Of a DNA stretch of 64,000 nucleotides, positions 25,807-42,597 are shown one piece after another; the stretch's first letter is position 1, and each line of letters begins with the position of its first letter. The notes beneath the pieces were generated by a model, which worked only from the letters and a program-made list of their open reading frames with translations, searched no databases and had not been told where the DNA came from. A program made the translations under genes and the position numbers. This DNA is from Qipengyuania flava. GTDB lineage: Bacteria > Pseudomonadota > Alphaproteobacteria > Sphingomonadales > Sphingomonadaceae. The DNA lies in contig NZ_CP080410.1 of the NCBI RefSeq assembly GCF_019448255.1, forward strand, positions 2,728,001 through 2,792,000. Direction: 5' to 3'.

Positions 25807-26169
25807 TCAGGACAGGTGTGGCGGTCCCCGCGGGGCGGCGATTGAACGCGGTGGCGGACGCAGCGGCGGGCCGCGGACACGGTGGGCAGCCCAGCGCTCG
25901 CGCATGCCCGGTATGACGGCCGCGGCGATGACCGGGAGCTGACCGGCGGCAGAGGGCCGTTCGTCGGGACAAGGCGCGGCAAGCGTGCAGACCAGCTCAG
26001 CTTCGTCTTCACGCGGCGGCAAGGTGACTTCTGCCGTCGCCGCGCTGAATACCGGCCCGCGCCCGCGATCGAGCGAGATCGGCTGATACGGCAACGCCTG
26101 TGCGCACAGCACCGCCAGCAGCAACGCGGCGAATACGCGCAGGGGCCAGCGATGGAGGGCGGCGAGCAT
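25807..26169 (-). CDS. Exported hypothetical protein, 120 aa
   Basis: Residues 1-26 form a signal peptide or anchor (W-P-L-R, then a Leu/Ala core, ending near Ala-Gln-Ala). The rest is low-complexity and rich in Ala, Pro and Arg, with two Cys near 61 and 67 (VCTLAAPCPDE). It lies 30 bp downstream of the OYE gene on the same strand. No family recognised. Confidence 0.55.
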   Translation of the reverse strand: MLAALHRWPLRVFAALLLAVLCAQALPYQPISLDRGRGPVFSAATAEVTLPPREDEAELVCTLAAPCPDERPSAAGQLPVIAAAVIPGMRERWAAHRVRGPPLRPPPRSIAAPRGPPHLS

Positions 26170-26199
26170 CGCGCGTCAGCTAGGGAGAAGAGACCGGCG

Positions 26200-27495
26200 C
26201 TACAAGAGCGCGCGGCGCTCCTTCATGATGCGCTTGTTGCGCGCATCGACGAGGCGGAAGGCTTTCATCACAGGAAAATCGCGGTCAACGCGCCCCTCGT
26301 GGCCCAGCATCCACAGCTGCTCGTAGAACCAGTAGATGCCGGCAAAGCCGTTGATCGCCTTCATCATCTGGAAGCGCTTGAGGAAGCCGAGCCAGGCGGG
26401 GAGCAGGTCGAGATTGTCCTCGTACCGCGCGAGCTCGCCCGCCCCGCCAAGCAGCGCATTTGGCGCATCGGTATCGACGCATAGCGGACGGCCAAGACCG
26501 ATCACATCCGCCGCCCCGCTTTCCAGCGCCTGTTCCATCGCAGCGCGGGTGCGGAAGCCGCCGGTGACCATCAGCGGGACCGAAACCTCGTCCTGCATCG
26601 CCTTGGCGAAGTCCACGAAATAGGCTTCGCGCGCGGCGGTCGAGGGCGCGACGTTCTGCGCCTCTTCCTCTTCCATGCCTTCCACGCCCATCAGCTTGGG
26701 CTGTTCGTAGGTACCGCCCGATATTTCGATCAAATCGACCGAGGCCGCCTCGAGCCATTTTACGACCTGCAAGCTGTCACCGAAATCGAACCCGCCCTTC
26801 TGGAAATCGGCGCTGTTGAGCTTGACCGAGATCGGGAAAGCCGGGCCCACTGCCGCGCGTACGGCGGCGACGATTTCCAGCAGGAACCGCGCGCGGTTTT
26901 CGAGGCTGCCGCCATATTCGTCGGTCCGCAGGTTCACTCGCGGCGAGAGGAACTGCGAGATCAGGTAGCCATGCGCGCCGTGAATCTGCACGCCGGTAAA
27001 ACCTGCCTCCTGGCAGGCCTTGGACGCGATGGCCCAGCGCTGCACCAGATCGGCAATCTCATCCGTCGTCAGCGGCGTGGGCTTGGCAAACTGGCCGCCA
27101 GGCAGCGCCAGCTGCACGTCGGAGGACGACTTGGGGTTCGGGTTCACCAGCGCCTGCGTCTGCCGGCCGCCGTGGCTGATCTGCGCCCAGAAGTGGTTGC
27201 CATTGCGCGTCGCCGCCTTGGCCCAGCTGGCGAGTCGCGCCTTGAAATCGGCGTCGGGCTCACGCTCGATCACCACGTTGCCGGGGCGCTCGAGGTGATC
27301 CTTGTCCACAATGATATTGCCCGAAAGCAGCATGCCCGCCCCGCCATCGGACCAAATGCCGTAAAGCCGTTCAAGCTCGGGTGTGGGCCGCCCATCGGGC
27401 GTTGCCAGCCCTTCCGTCATCGCCGCTTTCGAAAGCCGGTTCGGGAGCACCGCCCCGCATGGCAAAGTGATTTCCGATGCGAGCGACACGGTCAT
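26200..27495 (-). CDS. OYE-type NADH:flavin oxidoreductase
   Basis: 431 aa, longer than typical old yellow enzymes (about 360-380). It has the FMN barrel motifs GVQIHGAHGYLISQFLSP (about 175-192), NLRTDEYGGSLENRARF (here NLRTDEYGGS), and GFRTRAAMEQAL near 318. The C-terminal 60 residues (LLPAWLGFLKRFQMMKAINGF onward) contain a hydrophobic segment not seen in classical OYEs. Likely reduces activated C=C bonds with NAD(P)H. Start at 27495 follows GGGAGAAAGG. Downstream of gltX by 14 bp, so in the same unit. Confidence 0.87.
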   Translation of the reverse strand: MTVSLASEITLPCGAVLPNRLSKAAMTEGLATPDGRPTPELERLYGIWSDGGAGMLLSGNIIVDKDHLERPGNVVIEREPDADFKARLASWAKAATRNGNHFWAQISHGGRQTQALVNPNPKSSSDVQLALPGGQFAKPTPLTTDEIADLVQRWAIASKACQEAGFTGVQIHGAHGYLISQFLSPRVNLRTDEYGGSLENRARFLLEIVAAVRAAVGPAFPISVKLNSADFQKGGFDFGDSLQVVKWLEAASVDLIEISGGTYEQPKLMGVEGMEEEEAQNVAPSTAAREAYFVDFAKAMQDEVSVPLMVTGGFRTRAAMEQALESGAADVIGLGRPLCVDTDAPNALLGGAGELARYEDNLDLLPAWLGFLKRFQMMKAINGFAGIYWFYEQLWMLGHEGRVDRDFPVMKAFRLVDARNKRIMKERRALL

Positions 27496-27509
27496 AGGCC
27501 TTTCTCCCT

Positions 27510-28859
27510 TTACCCTTGCGCAGCGGCCTCCAGCCGTTCGCGCGCGCGGGCTTCTCCAATCAGCGGCAACAGTTCGCCCATGTCGGGCCCATGGTCCATC
27601 CCCGTCAAGGCCTGGCGCAGCGGCAGGAACAACGCCTTGCCCTTGCGCCCGGTCTTCTCCTTGAGCGCGCCGGTCAGCGCGCGCCAGGGATCCTCGCCCC
27701 AATCAAGCTCCTCAGCCGCCTGTGCCAGATAGGCGCGGTCCTCGGCCTCGAAGCTGCGCGGTTCGATAGGGCCGGTGACGAGGCGCCACCATTCGCCCGC
27801 TTCATCGACATGCGAGAGGTTCGGGCGCACGGCGTGCCAGCCCGCTTCGTCCATGCCTTCGGGAAGACGGCCCGCCACATCGGCAAACTCCATCTGGTGA
27901 ACCAGCGCGGTGTTGATCCGCTCCAGCTCGGCCTCGTCGAACTTCGCCGGCGCGCGGCCAAAGGTCCCAAGGTCGAAAGTCTCGACCAGCGCGGCGGTTT
28001 CGGCAATCGGCTCGACCGGCAAGGCAGTGCCGAGGCGTGCCAGCAAGGCGACCAGCGCCTGAGGCTCGATGCCCTTGTCCCGGAACGCATCGCAGCCCAG
28101 CGAGCCAAGCCGCTTGGACAGCTTGCCCTCCTTGCCGACCAGCAGAGCCTCGTGCGCGAAAGCCGGAACATGCTGCGCAACATATTGTGCAGCAATAAAT
28201 GCGGTAAACATCTGAATTTGAACGGCCGTGTTGCTCACATGGTCTTCGCCGCGCAGCACGTGGGTGACGCCCATATCGAGGTCGTCCACCGCGCTCGGTA
28301 GCATGTAGAGCCAGCTTCCGTCGGCACGCCGGATGACGGGATCGGAGAGCTGCGCCGGGTCGAATTTCTGCGCGCCGCGCACGCCATCGTCCCAGGTTAT
28401 CGGAGCATCGTGATCAAGCTTGAAGCGCCAGTGCGGGGCTAAGCCCTCAGCCTCTTTTGCCGCGCGATCGTCTTCGCTCAGTTCCAGCGCGCCGCGATCG
28501 TAGATCGGCGGCAGGCCGCGACCCAGGCGGATCTTGCGCTTGAGCTCCAGCTCCTGCTGGGTTTCGTAGCAAGGGTAGACCCGCCCGGCCGCGCGCAGGG
28601 CTTCGAAGGCGGCGTCGTAATGCGCAAGGCGCTGCGACTGGCGCTCCTCGCCATCCGGCACGATGCCGAGCCAGGCGAGGTCTGCGCGGATCGCCTCGAC
28701 ATACTCCTCGCGGCTGCGCTCCGGGTCGGTGTCGTCGATCCGCAGCAGGAAGGTCCCGCCGTTCTTGCGTGCGAGCATCCAGTTGTGCAGCGCCGTGCGG
28801 ATATTGCCGACATGGAGCCGGCCGGTCGGCGAAGGGGCGAAACGGGTGACGGTGGTCAT
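27510..28859 (-). CDS. gltX: Glutamate--tRNA ligase
   Basis: 449 aa class I aminoacyl-tRNA synthetase. The HIGH-type signature is PSPTGRLHVGNIRTAL (residues 8-23), and the KMSKS-type motif is KEGKLSKRLG near 240. Charges tRNA-Glu; in alphaproteobacteria such enzymes may also charge tRNA-Gln for the amidotransferase route, which the sequence cannot show. The C-terminal anticodon-binding part is present but short. It is 40 bp downstream of the GGDEF-EAL gene. Confidence 0.95.
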   Translation of the reverse strand: MTTVTRFAPSPTGRLHVGNIRTALHNWMLARKNGGTFLLRIDDTDPERSREEYVEAIRADLAWLGIVPDGEERQSQRLAHYDAAFEALRAAGRVYPCYETQQELELKRKIRLGRGLPPIYDRGALELSEDDRAAKEAEGLAPHWRFKLDHDAPITWDDGVRGAQKFDPAQLSDPVIRRADGSWLYMLPSAVDDLDMGVTHVLRGEDHVSNTAVQIQMFTAFIAAQYVAQHVPAFAHEALLVGKEGKLSKRLGSLGCDAFRDKGIEPQALVALLARLGTALPVEPIAETAALVETFDLGTFGRAPAKFDEAELERINTALVHQMEFADVAGRLPEGMDEAGWHAVRPNLSHVDEAGEWWRLVTGPIEPRSFEAEDRAYLAQAAEELDWGEDPWRALTGALKEKTGRKGKALFLPLRQALTGMDHGPDMGELLPLIGEARARERLEAAAQG

Positions 28860-28899
28860 GTGCGCGCCGATAGCCCAGCGCGGGCGTCTTGGCGAGGGC

Positions 28900-31293
28900 T
28901 CAGCGCGCGCGGCTGGCGCGGCGTTTCAGAACCGCCTCGCGGCCCTTGCGATAATCGAGAATGCCGCTCGCCTCGCCCTGCATCGCGGCGGCCACGGCGG
29001 CCGGTGTCGCGAAGTTTTCGCCCGGCACCGGCTCGCAGATCAGATAGCCCTGCGCTTCCTGGCAGCCGAGCTTGCGCAGCAGGTCGAGCTGGGCGCGGGT
29101 TTCCACCCCCTCGGCCGTCGTAGTCATTCCCAGAGCGTCGGCGAGGCGCGTTATGCTGGACACGATAGCCTGGTTGTCGGGATCGCGTTCGACACCATCG
29201 ACAAAGGCCCGGTCGATCTTGATGCGGTCGAAAGGGAAACGCCTGAGGTAGCTGAGCGAGGAGTAGCCGACGCCGAAATCGTCGAGGGCGACCTTGGTGC
29301 CTAGCTCGCGCAGCTTCTCCAGATTGCCTGCACTTACCCCGCTTTCCTGCAGCAGGACGTGCTCGGTGATCTCGAATTCGACCCGCTCCGGCGCAACGCC
29401 GTGGGCATGGATGGCCTGCGCCACCACGTCGGCAAGATGCGGGCTGCGCACCTGGGTGGGCGAGAGGTTGATCGCAATGCGGAAATCCCCTTCCCACTGC
29501 GCGGTTTCGGCAAGCGCCTGGCGGATCACCCATTCGCCGATCGGCACGATCATGCCGGTCTCTTCCGCAACATCGAGGAAGCCGGCCGGCGTGACGATAC
29601 CGCGCCGCGGGTGGTACCAGCGCAGCAGGGCCTCGTAACCCGACACCTCGCCGGTATCGAGGTCGATCACCGGCTGGTAGTGCAGGTTGAGCTGCCCGCG
29701 CGCGATGGCTTCGCGCAGGTCCGTTTCCACCTCACGCCGCTCGCGCGCGGCACGGTCCATCGCCTGATCGAACAGCGCAAGCGTATCGCGGCCCTTCTTC
29801 TTGGCTGCGAACAGCGCAAGGTCCGCGCGGCGCATCAGTTCCTCGGCCTCGCAATCGCCCTCCACACATTTGGCGATGCCGATGCTGCCGGAGATGCGGT
29901 AGACCTGATCGTCGAGCTCGAAGGGCTCGCGGATAACGGAAAGGAAGCGGTGTGCGCGTTCGATCAGCATGCCAGCACCGGCCCGCGTTTCCAGCAGGAC
30001 CGCAAACTCGTCGCCGCCGAGCCGGGCAACGAGATCGTGCCCGCGTACCTCGCGTTCCAGCCGCGTGCCCACTTCGCGCAGGAGACGGTCGCCGACCAAG
30101 TGGCCGCGCGTGTCGTTGACCGCCTTGAAGTCATCAAGGTCGAGATAGAATAGCGCGACCCCGCGAGCGCGTTCTTCATCAGACAGCGCGCGGCGCAGGC
30201 GCTCGTTGAACAGATAGCGGTTCGCAAGGCCCGTGAGGTTATCGTAATGGGCCATGAAGGCGACCCGCTCCTCGATCAGCCGGTCGCTGGTCACATCGCG
30301 GGCGACCCCACTCATTCGCCCGTCGGCGCGCGGCCGGGCGGAAAGCTTCCAGTAGCGCACTTCTCCATCGACGCGCAGCTTGAGCACCAGGTCGCGGAAG
30401 GCGCTGCGTTCCATGAGCTGGCGCGCCAGCCGGTCGCGGTCCTCGCCCTGCGCAAACAAAGCGATGAGGGACACGCCTTCGAGATCCTCGACCGACTTGC
30501 CGGAAGCGGCCGCAAAGCGCGCCGTGACATCGCGCAAATTCCCGCGCGGGCCAACGGTCCACAGCCAGTCGGACGAATGCTCTTCGTAATCGTTCAGCAG
30601 CAGCCCCACCGTGGCCGCGGCCTCGCGGCGGCTGACCTCGGACCTCGCCCCGCTAACGATTTCGCGTTCCTGCTCGCGCGTGGAGCCGAGCAGCGCGACG
30701 ACGAAGAAGGCGAGAAGGATGAACGCCGGCCAGCCGCGCTCGCCCGCCAGGATCCATATGCACGCCGCGATCGAGATCGTCATCGCGAAGATATGGAACA
30801 GCGCCAGGCGCGGCGCGGTCCGGTGCACCAGCAGAACCCCCGTGAGTACCGTGACGGCCACCACGGCAAGGACCACGGCATCGAGCCCCTGCGCGACCAG
30901 CGCAAGGTAGGGAAAGATCAGCGCCCAGGCGAGCGAGCCGATCCACTGGATCACGGCAAAGCGGTTCCAGTTCCGCCGAAGTTCAGCCAGCGCCGCGGTG
31001 TCGGGGTCGACCTGCCGCTCGATAACCATGAACAGCCCGAGGAGGGCAAGTTGGAGCGCCCCCCAACCAAGCAGAATCGGCAGTGAGAGCTGCTCGCGAA
31101 AGGTGAAGACCAGCCCGACGATCGAACCAAGCAGGGGCAGGAGGGCCAGTGTCCCACCGCGGGTGAAGTCTTCCAGCCGGCGGGTCAGCAGCAGGTGCTC
31201 GACCGCCTCGGCTTCGCCGCTGCCGTGCGTTTCGGCTTGTGAGGTCGCTGGCTGTTCCGTCGCCACGATAGTCCCCGGGTTCTGCCCCCGCAT
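28900..31293 (-). CDS. Membrane GGDEF-EAL cyclic-di-GMP protein with PAS domain
   Basis: 797 aa. About six hydrophobic segments (residues 45-205) are followed by a PAS-like domain (about 240-345, with DWLWTVGPRGNLRDVT), a GGDEF domain with an intact RLGGDEF (426-430), and an EAL domain with intact EALLRWYHP (554-558) and conserved DDFGVGYSSL. Both catalytic motifs are intact, so it may make or break c-di-GMP, or both, under control of the membrane sensor. It is first in the group with gltX and the OYE gene. Confidence 0.94.
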   Translation of the reverse strand: MRGQNPGTIVATEQPATSQAETHGSGEAEAVEHLLLTRRLEDFTRGGTLALLPLLGSIVGLVFTFREQLSLPILLGWGALQLALLGLFMVIERQVDPDTAALAELRRNWNRFAVIQWIGSLAWALIFPYLALVAQGLDAVVLAVVAVTVLTGVLLVHRTAPRLALFHIFAMTISIAACIWILAGERGWPAFILLAFFVVALLGSTREQEREIVSGARSEVSRREAAATVGLLLNDYEEHSSDWLWTVGPRGNLRDVTARFAAASGKSVEDLEGVSLIALFAQGEDRDRLARQLMERSAFRDLVLKLRVDGEVRYWKLSARPRADGRMSGVARDVTSDRLIEERVAFMAHYDNLTGLANRYLFNERLRRALSDEERARGVALFYLDLDDFKAVNDTRGHLVGDRLLREVGTRLEREVRGHDLVARLGGDEFAVLLETRAGAGMLIERAHRFLSVIREPFELDDQVYRISGSIGIAKCVEGDCEAEELMRRADLALFAAKKKGRDTLALFDQAMDRAARERREVETDLREAIARGQLNLHYQPVIDLDTGEVSGYEALLRWYHPRRGIVTPAGFLDVAEETGMIVPIGEWVIRQALAETAQWEGDFRIAINLSPTQVRSPHLADVVAQAIHAHGVAPERVEFEITEHVLLQESGVSAGNLEKLRELGTKVALDDFGVGYSSLSYLRRFPFDRIKIDRAFVDGVERDPDNQAIVSSITRLADALGMTTTAEGVETRAQLDLLRKLGCQEAQGYLICEPVPGENFATPAAVAAAMQGEASGILDYRKGREAVLKRRASRAR

Positions 31294-31386
31294 GCCCCAT
31301 GCGGATCGGCGAGCGCCATGGTGACGCGAGCCGAGTCGCGCGTCAAGCGAACCGGGGCGCGGTTAACAATCGGGATTCGCAAAAGA

Positions 31387-31418
31387 AAAGCCCCGCCGGA
31401 GCGATCCGGCGGGGCTTT
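31387..31418 (-). terminator. Intrinsic terminator of the rpoBC operon
   Basis: On the minus strand a 14-bp stem (AAAGCCCCGCCGGA paired with TCCGGCGGGGCTTT) with tetraloop TCGC is followed by TTTTCTTTT. It lies 30 bp after the rpoC stop. The same hairpin with a flanking A-run could also act on plus-strand transcripts, but no gene ends there on that strand. Confidence 0.92.
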
Positions 31419-31447
31419 GCTATGTGGTTCAGGCGAACCGGGAGAGC

Positions 31448-35776
<4,329 letters not shown>

Positions 35777-35836
35777 GACTTAATTCCCTTAACGGGTGAA
35801 TTCCTGTGGGCGGTGGTGGGGAGCGATGTCGCTCCC

Positions 35837-40045
<4,209 letters not shown>

Positions 40046-40142
40046 AAGGGGTAGTTACCTCTTCTCGTGTGCACCGACGGGCTGCGCGGACAGCCCCTCG
40101 GAATTTCGGTTCTCATGCGCGTGAGATCATAGCCGGGACGCG

Positions 40143-40181
40143 AAAAGGCCGCAGCGGATGACGCACCTGTCCCGGCGGCCT
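40143..40181 (-). promoter_or_regulatory. Attenuator-like hairpin in the rpoB leader
   Basis: On the minus strand AGGCCGC pairs with GCGGCCT (loop 22) and is followed by TTTT, about 100 bases before the rpoB start and inside the leader predicted from the upstream promoter. The stem is only 7 bp, so this is a weak prediction. Confidence 0.35.
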
Positions 40182-40283
40182 GCTGCAGCTTCTCAAGCGT
40201 CGCGATTATGGAAACGCCGCTTCCATCCTGTGCCCGATCCCCGCGCATGAATCGGACTCGCTCGAAGCGTGCGGTTGGGAGGC

Positions 40284-40312
40284 CATGTAGGAATTGGTCG
40301 CGCGCGGGTCAA
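40284..40312 (-). promoter_or_regulatory. Candidate rpoB promoter, TTGACC-N17-TACATG
   Basis: Minus-strand -35 box TTGACC (40307-40312) and -10 box TACATG (40284-40289) with ideal 17-bp spacing, in the 332-bp gap between rpoB and the divergent LuxR-VOC gene. It gives a leader of about 230 nt. Nothing else is recognisable in this gap apart from the attenuator-like hairpin. Confidence 0.55.
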
Positions 40313-40377
40313 CCGGGGATTCCGGCAAGAGGCTGCCGGGTAGGGAAAATGCGGCTGTGATGGGCTAGTACTTGTCC

Positions 40378-41001
40378 ATGACCGGCAAGCGATCCCGCGG
40401 GCGGCCCGCCCATCCCGATATCCTAACGCCTGGCGAATGGCGCGTGGCAGACGGCGTGCGGCACGGGCTGACCAACCCCGAGATCGCACAGCGGCAAGGC
40501 ATCAGCACCGACGCGGTGAAATTCCACGTCTCCAACATCCTCGGCAAGCTTGGAATGGCCCGCCGCGGAGAGCTGAAGCGCTGGGGCGGTGTCGATGCCG
40601 GGAGCGCGATGAAAGGGAGAACGGCGATGGGCAAGACGGGACTGGGGCCGATCGGGCAGATCGCCCGCACGGTGAACGATATCGGCGAAGCCCGGAAGTG
40701 GTACGGCAAGGTGCTCGGCCTTGAACCGCTTTTCGATGCGGGCACCATGGCGTTCTTCGACTGCGGCGGGACGCGGTTGATGCTGGTCGAGGGAGAGGCC
40801 GGGCCGGAATCGATCCTCTACTTTCGCACCGAGGACCTGCACGGCGAGTTTGCCCGTCTCGAAGATGCCGGAGCGCGGATCGCCTCGGCACCGCACCGCA
40901 TTCATACGCATGACGATGGCCGCGAAGAATGGATGGGCTTCGTCGAAGACCCCGACGGACGCCCGATCGGCCTCATGGCCACAGTTGGTGGAGACGGCTG
41001 A
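40378..41001 (+). CDS. LuxR-type HTH fused to a glyoxalase/VOC domain
   Basis: 207 aa. Residues 13-68 are a LuxR/GerE HTH (LTPGEWRVADGVRHGLTNPEIAQ, then ISTDAVKFHVSNILGKLG). Residues about 85-203 are a VOC domain (IARTVNDIGEARKWYGKVLGL and FVEDPDGRPIGLM) in the place of a receiver domain, but on the C-terminal side. The VOC part may bind a ligand and control the HTH. Start at ATG 40378; a TTG two codons earlier is possible. It ends 3 bp before the first TATCG-N5-CGATA operator. Confidence 0.86.
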   Translation: MTGKRSRGRPAHPDILTPGEWRVADGVRHGLTNPEIAQRQGISTDAVKFHVSNILGKLGMARRGELKRWGGVDAGSAMKGRTAMGKTGLGPIGQIARTVNDIGEARKWYGKVLGLEPLFDAGTMAFFDCGGTRLMLVEGEAGPESILYFRTEDLHGEFARLEDAGARIASAPHRIHTHDDGREEWMGFVEDPDGRPIGLMATVGGDG

Positions 41002-41003
41002 CT

Positions 41004-41018
41004 TATTGAATTTCGATA
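41004..41018. promoter_or_regulatory. Operator copy 1, TATTG-N5-CGATA
   Basis: Inverted repeat TATTG/CGATA with AATTT as spacer; one base off the perfect half-site. Its full 15-mer differs from copy 3 only at that base. Confidence 0.6.
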
Positions 41019-41019
41019 T

Positions 41020-41034
41020 TATCGATTGACGATA
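41020..41034. promoter_or_regulatory. Operator copy 2, TATCG-N5-CGATA
   Basis: Perfect 5-bp inverted repeat with a different spacer (ATTGA), 16 bp after copy 1. It overlaps a TTGACG that could be a -35 box (41026-41031) for the DUF2975 gene, with a poor -10 (CATATC) 17 bp on. Confidence 0.6.
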
Positions 41035-41050
41035 AGTCCAAATCGCATCA

Positions 41051-41065
41051 TATCGAATTTCGATA
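41051..41065. promoter_or_regulatory. Operator copy 3, TATCG-N5-CGATA
   Basis: Perfect repeat, 31 bp after copy 2, directly abutting the AAGGAG of the DUF2975 gene. Binding here would cover the -10 region and could block transcription start. The most likely binder is the HTH protein encoded at 41583. Confidence 0.65.
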
Positions 41066-41079
41066 AGGAGTTCGATTCG

Positions 41080-41583
41080 ATGTTTTCCGCCATCATCACC
41101 GGCCTCAGAGTGACCAACTGGCTCAACTGGATTGCGGCCGCCGCTCTCATGGTCTTCTTCGCCCTTTTGCTTGCCGATGCCGGGGGCCTGCGCAGCGATG
41201 TGCTGTCCGGCTTCGACGAGCCGGCGCACGAGGCCGTGCGCGATTACCTGTACGTAGTCCTCTCGCTCGTGCTGCCGATTGCCTTTGCCGTCCACCTGCT
41301 GCTGACCCGGCTGGTGGCGCTGGTGCGCGATGCGGCGGCCGGCATGGCCTTTACCGATACCAACGCGGCGCGCCTGCGCACCATGGGCTGGGCGCTGCTT
41401 GCCATCAACATATCCGACCTCGGCTTTGGCTGGATCTCGGTCCGCGCGAGCGAGGTGAGCGGCGAATACTTCGGCTGGTCGCTTTCGCTCACCGGCTGGA
41501 TTGCCGTGCCGCTGCTGTTCGTGCTCGCCCATGTGTTCCGCGAGGGCACGCAAATGCGCGAAGAGCTGGAGGGGACGGTTTGA
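41080..41583 (+). CDS. DUF2975-type membrane protein
   Basis: 167 aa with four hydrophobic segments (about 17-35, 60-80, 100-125 and 128-150). DUF2975 proteins are small membrane proteins normally encoded next to a short Cro/CI-type HTH gene (YozG/YoaS type), as here. ATG at 41080 is 9 bases after AAGGAG. Its stop overlaps the ATG of the HTH gene as TGATG. Function unknown. Confidence 0.82.
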   Translation: MFSAIITGLRVTNWLNWIAAAALMVFFALLLADAGGLRSDVLSGFDEPAHEAVRDYLYVVLSLVLPIAFAVHLLLTRLVALVRDAAAGMAFTDTNAARLRTMGWALLAINISDLGFGWISVRASEVSGEYFGWSLSLTGWIAVPLLFVLAHVFREGTQMREELEGTV

Positions 41584-41807
41584 TGCCCAGCGAAGACGCT
41601 CACCATATCGCCGTCCACCTGGACGCCCTGCTGCGCGATCGCGGCATCACCATGACCCAACTGGCCGAACGCATCGGCCTCACGCTCGCCAACGTCTCGA
41701 TCCTCAAGACGGGCAAGGCCAAGGCGATCCGTTTCTCCACGCTCGAGGCCATCTGCCGCGAACTCGACTGCCAGCCGGGCGACCTGCTGACCTATTCCAC
41801 GACCTGA
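41583..41807 (+). CDS. Cro/CI-type HTH regulator (YozG-like)
   Basis: 74 aa, almost entirely an HTH_26-type domain: LLRDRGITMTQLAERIGLTLANVSILKTGKA (two helices and a recognition helix near 33-44), then RFSTLEAICRELDCQPGDLL. The TGATG overlap with the DUF2975 gene means coupled translation. It probably binds the three inverted repeats upstream of the pair and represses its own operon. Confidence 0.88.
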   Translation: MPSEDAHHIAVHLDALLRDRGITMTQLAERIGLTLANVSILKTGKAKAIRFSTLEAICRELDCQPGDLLTYSTT

Positions 41808-41821
41808 GGGGGTTTATCTCA

Positions 41822-42553
41822 ATGTCTACGTTTTTCTCCGATTTCCGCGCCGCGCACAGCAAGAGCCTTGCGTTCGCCGCCGTGCTGCCGGTGGTTGCCG
41901 CCATCCCGCTGGTGGCCGAGTTCTTCCAGCACGTCGTGGAAATGAACATCGGCATGTACGCCGGCCCCGATGCGGCCGAGGCTGCAGCCGAGAACACCGA
42001 CCGCCTCAACGCCGGTTTCTTGAAGACGCTCGCGCTCAGCCTGCCCGCCTACTTCTTCATTCGCTGGCTGAATTCGGGCGGTGACAAGGCGGAAGCTTCC
42101 CGCCTCGATGGCAAGGCTGTGCGGCTGTTCACACTCGTGCTCGCGCTGCAGGCGCTGCTGACCTGGCTCTCGCTCTATGTCTGGACCGAAGGGGCGATGG
42201 CGATCGGCTTCTTCGTCTTCAGCCTCATCTTCATGCCGCTGGTCGCCCGCTTCGTGGTTGCCGCGCCGCTCGGCATGCTGGTCAGCCCGCTGCAGTCGAT
42301 CCGCGCCATGCTGCCGCATGCGCTCTATGCGATCATCTTCCCGCTGGTGACCGTCCTGCCGCTGATGGCGCTGCACTATGCCCTTGGCATCGGCGCGATC
42401 TTCGTCCCCGGTGAGGGCCTGAAGTGGACGATGATGGTGGTCGACAGCTTCGTCACCGCCTGGCTGGCGCTGGTCATGATCGCCGCGCAGTACACCATCG
42501 CGCTGCGCCCCGGACCGATCGCTCAGAGCACCGAGCAGCGCCAACCGGCCTGA
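41822..42553 (+). CDS. Multi-span membrane hypothetical protein
   Basis: 243 aa with six hydrophobic segments. Start ATG follows GAGGGGG by 10 bases. It lies 14 bp downstream of the HTH gene, so it is a probable third gene of the same operon. No catalytic motif or family recognised. Confidence 0.78.
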   Translation: MSTFFSDFRAAHSKSLAFAAVLPVVAAIPLVAEFFQHVVEMNIGMYAGPDAAEAAAENTDRLNAGFLKTLALSLPAYFFIRWLNSGGDKAEASRLDGKAVRLFTLVLALQALLTWLSLYVWTEGAMAIGFFVFSLIFMPLVARFVVAAPLGMLVSPLQSIRAMLPHALYAIIFPLVTVLPLMALHYALGIGAIFVPGEGLKWTMMVVDSFVTAWLALVMIAAQYTIALRPGPIAQSTEQRQPA

Positions 42554-42568
42554 TCACCGGCACAGCGT

Positions 42569-42597
42569 GAGGGGACGGTGGGTTTACCCGTCCCCTC
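42569..42597. terminator. Bidirectional terminator-like hairpin
   Basis: GAGGGGACGG pairs perfectly with CCGTCCCCTC (10 bp, 9-base loop) between two convergent genes; the hairpin abuts the methyltransferase stop. It has no T-run on either side, so it may be a weak or Rho-assisted terminator. Confidence 0.55.
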
